This document shows, piece by piece, positions 15,899 to 20,476 of a DNA stretch of 20,476 nt (position 1 is the first letter of the stretch; each line of letters opens with the position of its first letter). The stretch covers positions 1 to 20,476 of the forward strand of contig USQD01000008.1 in assembly GCA_900556795.1 (NCBI GenBank), written 5' to 3'. A program made the translations under genes and the position numbers. Under the pieces are notes generated by a model. The model was not told where the DNA came from. It did not search any database and was given only the letters and a program-made list of their open reading frames with translations. Source of the DNA: an uncultured Prevotella sp. GTDB lineage: Bacteria > Bacteroidota > Bacteroidia > Bacteroidales > Bacteroidaceae.

Positions 15899-16684
15899 AA
15901 TTGGAAGAAAATCACAATCATCACACTAGACCTTATCATAGGTACATATCTAGTGTTTGCCTTCACCAAGTTTAACAAACCTGATGAAGCAAACCTGGTA
16001 TGCACTAAGGTGAACATCAACATACAAGACGAGATGACCAATGGTTTTCTGAATGCGAAGGAAATCAAGAAACGACTGGAGATAAACAAGCTCTATCCAC
16101 TGGCAAAGCCACTGAAGGAAGTGAATGCCAGAATGATAGAGGAATCGTTAAAGACCAGTCCTTTTGTAAAAACGGCAGAATGCTATAAGACCCAAGAAGG
16201 TCTGGTAGATATCTATCTCACCCAACGCATGCCAATTGTAAGAATCAAGAGCATCAACAATGAAGATTATTACATAGACGATCACTATCAGATTATGCCC
16301 AACACCAACTATACGAGCGATATCATCATCGCTACCGGGTATATCAACAAGTGGTTTGCCCAAAAATATATCTCATTACTAAGCAAAGCTCTGATGACTA
16401 ATGAATTGTGGAGAAACCAGATAGAACAAATAAATGTGCTGCCCGACAGAGGCATTGAGCTAGTGCCACGAGTGGGCAACCACATTATATATCTAGGCTG
16501 CTTGCCGGAGACCAATCACATTGAAAAGAGGGAAGAAAATATCAATGAATTCGTCAAGAGAAAGATGGACAGATTGGAGAAATTCTACAAGTATGGCCTC
16601 TCACAAGCAGGTTGGAACAAGTACTCATATATAAACATCGAGTTCGACAACCAGATTATTTGCACAAAGCATCACAATAGCTAA
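15890..16684 (+). CDS. ftsQ: cell division protein FtsQ
   Basis: The 264-residue bitopic protein lies between murC and ftsA, the canonical ftsQ position. The N-terminus is MHINWKK, followed by one membrane helix (about 8-27, ITIITLDLIIGTYLVFAF). A POTRA-like segment follows (about 36-110, with the LNAKEIKKRLE and FVKTAECYKT regions). A beta domain extends to about 255 and contains RMPIVRI, YYIDDHYQIMP and a terminal YINIEFDNQIICTK stretch. Similarity to proteobacterial FtsQ is low, as is normal in Bacteroidetes, so the name relies on topology plus synteny. It would sit in the periplasmic FtsQ-FtsL(-FtsB) complex. Its coding sequence is visibly more A/T-rich than the neighbouring mur genes. 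Confidence 0.9.
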   Translation: MHINWKKITIITLDLIIGTYLVFAFTKFNKPDEANLVCTKVNINIQDEMTNGFLNAKEIKKRLEINKLYPLAKPLKEVNARMIEESLKTSPFVKTAECYKTQEGLVDIYLTQRMPIVRIKSINNEDYYIDDHYQIMPNTNYTSDIIIATGYINKWFAQKYISLLSKALMTNELWRNQIEQINVLPDRGIELVPRVGNHIIYLGCLPETNHIEKREENINEFVKRKMDRLEKFYKYGLSQAGWNKYSYINIEFDNQIICTKHHNS

Positions 16685-16719
16685 TTTAAAATTGAAACAG
16701 AAAAGATAATATAAGAACT

Positions 16720-18162
16720 ATGCCAAAGGAATTTATTGTAGCTATCGAACTTGGTTCATCCAAGATGACAGGTATAGCAGGTCAGAAGAATTTAGATGGT
16801 AGCATCACCGTACTTGCTATCGTCGAGGAGAACTCATCTTCTTGCATCAGAAAGGGAGTCATCTACAACATCGACAAGACCTGCCAGTGCCTAACAAGCA
16901 TCATCAAGAAATTGAAGAATATCTTGAAGCAAGATATTGCTCAAGTTTATGTGGGCGTAGGAGGACGATCAATACGCAGCATCAAGAATGTTATCGTAAA
17001 AGACTTGCCAGGTAATTCCATCATATCTCAAGAAATGATCAACGAAATCATGGACGTAAACCGCAACATGACATATCCTGATCAGGAGATTTTAGATGCA
17101 GCAACACAAGAATATAAAATAGATAACCAATTCCAGACAGACCCAGTCGGCATACAGTGCAACCATCTGGAAGGTATCTTCCTGAACATTCTTTGGCGCA
17201 AGAATTTCTACAATAACATCAATACATGTTTCGAAAATGCCAACATCCCTATCGCTGAGATGTATCTCGCACCTTTGGCTATGGCAGACAGCGTTCTCAA
17301 CGACTCTGAAAAACGTGCAGGATGTATGTTGGTAGATTTAGGCGCCGACACAACAACAGTCTCGGTATATTATAAAGGTATCCTCCGTCACTTGTCTGTC
17401 ATCCCATTGGGTAGCAGCAACATTACAAAGGACCTTACATGCCTGCAGATAGAAGAGACTGATGCTGAAAACATGAAATTGAAATATGCTAAAGCATACA
17501 CCGACATCAGCAATATAGACCCAACTCTCAACTACCAGATTGATAGAGACCGATACGTAGAGAGCAAGAAGTTTATCGAAATTGTTGAGGCTCGTGTTGA
17601 GGAAATTGTAGAAAACGCCTGGTTCCAGGTTCCGGTTGAGTATTCTGACAAGCTGATGGGAGGTATCATTCTGACTGGCGGTGGCAGCAACATGCCGGAA
17701 ATCGATAAGGTATTCAAGACACATACCCATATCGAAAAGGTTCGCATCGCCAAATTTGTCAGCCAGACCGTGAATTCTAAAGACCCAAAGATCACCAATC
17801 ACAACGGTATGATGAATACCGTATTGGGATTGTTGGCTAAGGGTAACATGAACTGTGCGGGCAACGAAATTGGCACTGATCTCTTCAGCAATACAGAGAC
17901 TACTCCTATCAACGACCAGCATAAGACACCAAGAAATCCAAACGAAACTGTTGGTACAGGTGTCGTTCTTACCGCTGCTGAAAAACAAAAGGCAGAGGAA
18001 GAAGCTAAACGCAAGAAAGAGTTGGAAGAGGAAGAAGAAAGAAAGGCTGCAGAGGAAGAAGCAGCTAAACAGGCAAAAGAAAGAAAAGAGAATAGCCTCC
18101 TCCACAAGATGATGAGAGGTATCAAGAGCTTCGTTAGAGACACTATCTCTGAGGAAGAGTAG
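16720..18162 (+). CDS. ftsA: cell division protein FtsA (actin-like FtsZ membrane anchor)
   Basis: FtsA is a cytoplasmic actin-fold ATPase that tethers FtsZ to the membrane. The 480-residue protein starts MPKEFIVAIELGSSKMTG, with phosphate-1 loop ELGSSK. Phosphate-2 is LVDLGADTTTVSV (204-216), and the adenosine motif is ILTGGGSNMPEI. From about 419 to 457 a highly charged Glu/Lys/Ala helix follows the fold, longer than the linker in E. coli FtsA (420 residues in all). The end SLLHKMMRGIKSFVRDTI (about 459-476) is an amphipathic, basic helix, the expected membrane-targeting sequence. It is immediately upstream of ftsZ with a 42-nt gap. Confidence 0.96.
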   Translation: MPKEFIVAIELGSSKMTGIAGQKNLDGSITVLAIVEENSSSCIRKGVIYNIDKTCQCLTSIIKKLKNILKQDIAQVYVGVGGRSIRSIKNVIVKDLPGNSIISQEMINEIMDVNRNMTYPDQEILDAATQEYKIDNQFQTDPVGIQCNHLEGIFLNILWRKNFYNNINTCFENANIPIAEMYLAPLAMADSVLNDSEKRAGCMLVDLGADTTTVSVYYKGILRHLSVIPLGSSNITKDLTCLQIEETDAENMKLKYAKAYTDISNIDPTLNYQIDRDRYVESKKFIEIVEARVEEIVENAWFQVPVEYSDKLMGGIILTGGGSNMPEIDKVFKTHTHIEKVRIAKFVSQTVNSKDPKITNHNGMMNTVLGLLAKGNMNCAGNEIGTDLFSNTETTPINDQHKTPRNPNETVGTGVVLTAAEKQKAEEEAKRKKELEEEEERKAAEEEAAKQAKERKENSLLHKMMRGIKSFVRDTISEEE

Positions 18163-18204
18163 AAAGAATGAGTAATATAATAATAATATTAAGACCATAC
18201 AATT

Positions 18205-19539
18205 ATGCTAGATAATAACAATTCACCACATATTCTTGACTTCGGTGAGCCTGAGAAAGAAAACAGCATCATCAAGGTGATTGGTGTTGGTGGTGGCGGC
18301 GGTAACGCTGTAAACCATATGTATCGAGAAGGCATCCACGATGTGAGTTTTGTGCTTTGTAATACTGATAATCAAGCACTCAACGATTCCCCTGTACCTG
18401 TACACCTGCAGTTAGGAAAGGAAGGACTTGGAGCCGGCAACAAGCCAGCCAAAGCCCGCCAAGCGGCAGAAGAGACTCTGGAAGACATCAAGAATATGCT
18501 CAACGATGGTACCAAAATGGCATTTATCACTGCCGGAATGGGTGGTGGTACCGGTACAGGTGCAGCTCCTGTCATCGCCAGAGTAAGTAAAGAACTGGGT
18601 ATTCTTACAGTAGGTATCGTTACCATTCCTTTCCGCTTTGAAGGCCCTAAGAAAATCGACCAGGCTCTTGATGGTGTAGAGGAGATGTCTAAACATGTAG
18701 ATGCCTTGCTGGTTATCAACAACGAGCGTCTTCGTCAGATTTATCCAGACCTCGCAGTACTCGATGCATTCGGCAAGGCCGATGATACATTGAGCGTTGC
18801 TGCCAAGAGTATCGCAGAAATCATTACCGTTCATGGACTCATCAACCTCGACTTCAACGATGTGAAGACTGTATTGAAGGATGGTGGTGTAGCTATCATG
18901 AGTACTGGTTATGGTGAGGGAGAAGGTCGTGTAAAGAAGGCTATAGAAGATGCCTTGAATTCACCATTGCTCAACGATAATGATGTATTCAACTCTAAGA
19001 AGATTCTGTTGAGCATAGCATTTGCCAGCGAGAAGAAGGACAATCCTGGCTTGACAATGGATGAGATGAACGACGTCAACGATTTCATGGAGAAGTTTGG
19101 TGACGACTTTGAATTGAAATGGGGATTGGCAATCGACCCAGAATTGGGTAGCCGAGTTAAGGTTACCGTTTTGGCAACAGGATTTGGACTCGAGGATGTA
19201 GAAGGCATGAACCGCCATCTTAAGAAACATACAGAAGAAGAATCACGTCGCCTTGCTGAGGAAGAAGAAAAGAGAGCCGAAAGAGAAGACAGACGTAAGC
19301 GTTATTACGGCTCTGACGGTAATACCACTCAGTACAAGCGCCATCCTCACATCTTCCTGTTCCGTCAGGAGGATCTCGACAACGAAGACGTTATCCTACA
19401 GGTAGAAAACACACCTACCTATAAGCGTACTCGCCAGACCCTCGAAGAAATCCGAAATATCGCTTCAGGCAATACAGAGTCTAAAGACGATAACAACGGA
19501 GATGCAGCAGCTGTACAGGGAGTCATCAGCTTTGCTTAA
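18205..19539 (+). CDS. ftsZ: cell division GTPase FtsZ
   Basis: FtsZ is the tubulin-like GTPase that forms the Z-ring. The 444 residues begin with a short N-tail, then IKVIGVGGGGGNAVNHM. The tubulin signature GGGTGTGAAP is at 113-122. VTIPFRFEG, NNERL and NLDFNDVKTVL are conserved GTPase and T7-loop parts. After the core (about 340) comes a charged E/R-rich linker. A segment VENTPTYKRTRQTL (about 400-413) resembles the conserved C-terminal peptide that binds FtsA, but some 30 polar residues follow it. It is the last gene of the cluster; recO converges on it with only 16 nt between stop codons. Confidence 0.98.
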   Translation: MLDNNNSPHILDFGEPEKENSIIKVIGVGGGGGNAVNHMYREGIHDVSFVLCNTDNQALNDSPVPVHLQLGKEGLGAGNKPAKARQAAEETLEDIKNMLNDGTKMAFITAGMGGGTGTGAAPVIARVSKELGILTVGIVTIPFRFEGPKKIDQALDGVEEMSKHVDALLVINNERLRQIYPDLAVLDAFGKADDTLSVAAKSIAEIITVHGLINLDFNDVKTVLKDGGVAIMSTGYGEGEGRVKKAIEDALNSPLLNDNDVFNSKKILLSIAFASEKKDNPGLTMDEMNDVNDFMEKFGDDFELKWGLAIDPELGSRVKVTVLATGFGLEDVEGMNRHLKKHTEEESRRLAEEEEKRAEREDRRKRYYGSDGNTTQYKRHPHIFLFRQEDLDNEDVILQVENTPTYKRTRQTLEEIRNIASGNTESKDDNNGDAAAVQGVISFA

Positions 19540-19564
19540 GCATGGCTGCAGACAACTAAGCAAA
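19531..19564. terminator. candidate bidirectional terminator between ftsZ and recO
   Basis: TTTGCTTA (19531-19538) and TAAGCAAA (19557-19564) form a perfect 8-bp stem across an 18-nt loop. AGC and GCT just outside could extend it past a 2-nt bulge. It overlaps both stop codons of the convergent pair. There is no T-run on either side, so termination strength is uncertain. Confidence 0.5.
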
Positions 19565-20281
19565 CAGCTCCTTGAGAACGGAAAAACTCTTCATTTCCGG
19601 GAAACCGGGAACATGGAGTCTGAAATATTCAAGAATCACCTCTACACATCTGTTTCTTTCCACACGAGACATTGTGTAGAGGTGCATTGTTTTATACTCC
19701 AAACGAAACAGAGCTACCAGGCGCAAAGAATCCTCCTTATTTAAATAATGTACGTGCGTAGGGACATAAGGTACAAAACAGCCATCAACCAAATCAAAAT
19801 AATCACCATTCATCCCACTTTCTATATTAGGCGAAAAACCTAAAAAGGAAGTCAGGCGAATCATAAAGACAATGTGAAAGTTGGAAAAACTCCCCTCTAC
19901 TCTATCCAACCATTCAATACTATCCTGCATAAAAAGATAAAGCGAGGCATTGGCTTGCTCATTTCTCGTAGTATAAGTCAACAACTCAGCCAAGAACATG
20001 GAAATACCCAATTTATAAGGAGAGAAAGGTATGTCTATAAAGGCATAACCGATGGAAGCCTCCTTGATACGTTGAAGATTAGACTTGGGACGATAATCAA
20101 ATTCCAAATGCAATATCATCATGGGTTGAAACAACTGACGCTTCAGTCTACTCTTAGAAGACTTGGGTATACGAACCATAAAAGACAGTCTACCCAACTT
20201 TTCTGTGAAAAAATCCACGATAAGTTGAGCATCCCCATACTTGATTGCCTGCAACACTATTGCCCTAGTTTTTACTTCCAT
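19556..20281 (-). CDS. recO: DNA repair protein RecO
   Basis: RecO works with RecR (and RecF) to load RecA on SSB-coated DNA in gap repair. The 241-residue protein starts MEVKTRAIVLQAIKYGDAQLI, a typical RecO N-terminal OB fold (about 1-80, with FFTEKLGRLSFMV). A helical domain follows, with YKLGISMFLAELL and a FLGFSPNI segment. No Cys4 zinc-binding motif is seen. The reading frame extends upstream to 20404, but those 41 residues are hydrophobic, A/T-coded and not RecO-like, so I start at 20281. A TAATTTTG element lies 27 nt upstream. It is not functionally tied to the dcw genes and converges on ftsZ. Confidence 0.95.
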   Translation of the reverse strand: MEVKTRAIVLQAIKYGDAQLIVDFFTEKLGRLSFMVRIPKSSKSRLKRQLFQPMMILHLEFDYRPKSNLQRIKEASIGYAFIDIPFSPYKLGISMFLAELLTYTTRNEQANASLYLFMQDSIEWLDRVEGSFSNFHIVFMIRLTSFLGFSPNIESGMNGDYFDLVDGCFVPYVPTHVHYLNKEDSLRLVALFRLEYKTMHLYTMSRVERNRCVEVILEYFRLHVPGFPEMKSFSVLKELFA

Positions 20282-20308
20282 TTTTGTCAAATATACTAAA
20301 AAACAGGG

Positions 20309-20316
20309 CAAAATTA
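20309..20316 (-). promoter_or_regulatory. candidate -7 element TAATTTTG for recO
   Basis: On the minus strand it fits TAnnTTTG, with TTTC (3 of 4) at the -33 position after 20 nt. It would give a leader of about 20 nt before the ATG at 20281. A second match, TATATTTG at 20288-20295, is too close to the ATG unless the transcript is leaderless. Confidence 0.45.
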
Positions 20317-20355
20317 CAAAAAAAAGCGCATTTAGAGAAAATTTTAGGGAAAAAA

Positions 20356-20387
20356 TTTGCAGGAACCAAATAAATGTTGTAACTTTG
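20356..20387 (+). promoter_or_regulatory. tRNA-Glu promoter (TTTG / TAACTTTG)
   Basis: TTTG (20356-20359) and TAACTTTG (20380-20387) are separated by 20 nt, matching both the -33 and -7 elements of the Bacteroidetes housekeeping sigma factor. The tRNA starts 18 nt after the -7 element. It is the only promoter in the window with both boxes perfect. Confidence 0.82.
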
Positions 20388-20405
20388 CACCCGCAAAACA
20401 GCAAT

Positions 20406-20476
20406 GGTCCCTTCGTCTATCGGTTAGGACGAGAGATTTTCATTCTCTAAAGAGCAGTTCGACTCTGCTAGGGACT
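20406..20476 (+). tRNA. tRNA-Glu (anticodon TTC), 3' end at window edge
   Basis: The cloverleaf folds fully. The acceptor GGTCCCT pairs with AGGGACT (first pair G-T), and the D stem is GTCT/GGAC. The anticodon stem AGAGA/TCTCT holds loop TTTTCAT with anticodon TTC at 20439-20441. The variable loop is 4 nt, and T stem AGCAG/CTGCT encloses TTCGACT. The 71 visible bases end after the acceptor stem; the discriminator base and any encoded CCA lie beyond the window. Confidence 0.95.

Noticed and set aside
17338..18198. 286-codon minus-strand open frame opposite ftsA
   Set aside because: It arises from the complement of the E/K-rich ftsA end, giving F/L/S-rich low-complexity protein. No domain is visible.
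18168..18215. 15-codon ORF between ftsA and ftsZ (MSNIIIILRPYNYAR)
   Set aside because: It is out of frame with ftsZ, overlaps its start by 11 nt, and is mostly an A/T repeat of ATA codons. There is no repeat structure or other support, unlike the murC-ftsQ case.
20282..20404. N-terminal extension of recO by 41 residues
   Set aside because: It is hydrophobic and F/L-rich, encoded by the A/T-rich promoter region, while MEVKTRAIVL fits the RecO N-terminus. It is not a signal peptide of a cytoplasmic repair protein.
1..20476. Mobile elements, CRISPR arrays, toxin-antitoxin or phage genes
   Set aside because: No transposase, integrase, regularly spaced repeats or short toxin-antitoxin gene pairs are seen. 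Every stretch above 300 nt except 3910-4225 is covered by a housekeeping or recognisable gene.

Overview
The window looks like a Bacteroidales chromosome, most likely Prevotellaceae (Prevotella/Segatella type). This rests on the gene order, the Bacteroidetes-type FtsL and PASTA-bearing FtsI, A-rich start regions with little Shine-Dalgarno signal, and promoter elements of the TAnnTTTG kind, the clearest being a TTTG-20 nt-TAACTTTG pair in front of a tRNA gene. The genus is an inference; no rRNA or species marker is present.

Layout. The left part (1-3909) lies on the minus strand. It holds a TPR-containing membrane protein with a C-terminal HTH-like end (21-1793), then a two-gene unit of lipid acyltransferases: a GNAT-type N-acyltransferase (2015-3010, glsB-like) and, upstream of it in transcription, a PlsC-type O-acyltransferase (3082-3909, glsA-like). 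This pair matches the glycine/amino-acid lipid genes known from Bacteroides. A clear intrinsic terminator (1955-2002) closes it. A 316-nt divergent spacer (3910-4225) carries candidate promoters in both directions.

The centre (4226-19539) is a complete plus-strand Bacteroidetes division and cell wall (dcw) cluster: rsmH(mraW)-ftsL-ftsI-murE-mraY-murD-ftsW-murG-murC-ftsQ-ftsA-ftsZ. It makes the DAP-containing UDP-MurNAc tripeptide precursor, transfers the precursor to lipid (MraY, MurG), polymerises and crosslinks septal peptidoglycan (FtsW, FtsI), and builds the divisome (FtsL, FtsQ, FtsA, FtsZ). mraZ, murF, ddl and murB are not present in the window. rsmH-ftsL-ftsI and murG-murC overlap by 4, 4 and 1 nt; the other gaps are 27-96 nt. 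The ftsW-murG gap holds a dyad and a TACCTTTG element, suggesting that murG-ftsZ can be transcribed separately.

The right end has recO on the minus strand (19556-20281), converging on ftsZ across a shared dyad, and then a plus-strand tRNA-Glu(TTC) cut off by the window edge after its acceptor stem.

This is mostly a conserved housekeeping region. I found no mobile element, CRISPR array, toxin-antitoxin module or obviously new system. The points worth a second look are small: an 8-codon ORF exactly filling the murC-ftsQ gap with a 14-nt direct repeat, short dyads just downstream of several candidate promoters, intercistronic hairpins, the absence of mraZ at the head of the cluster, and the topology of the TPR/HTH protein.
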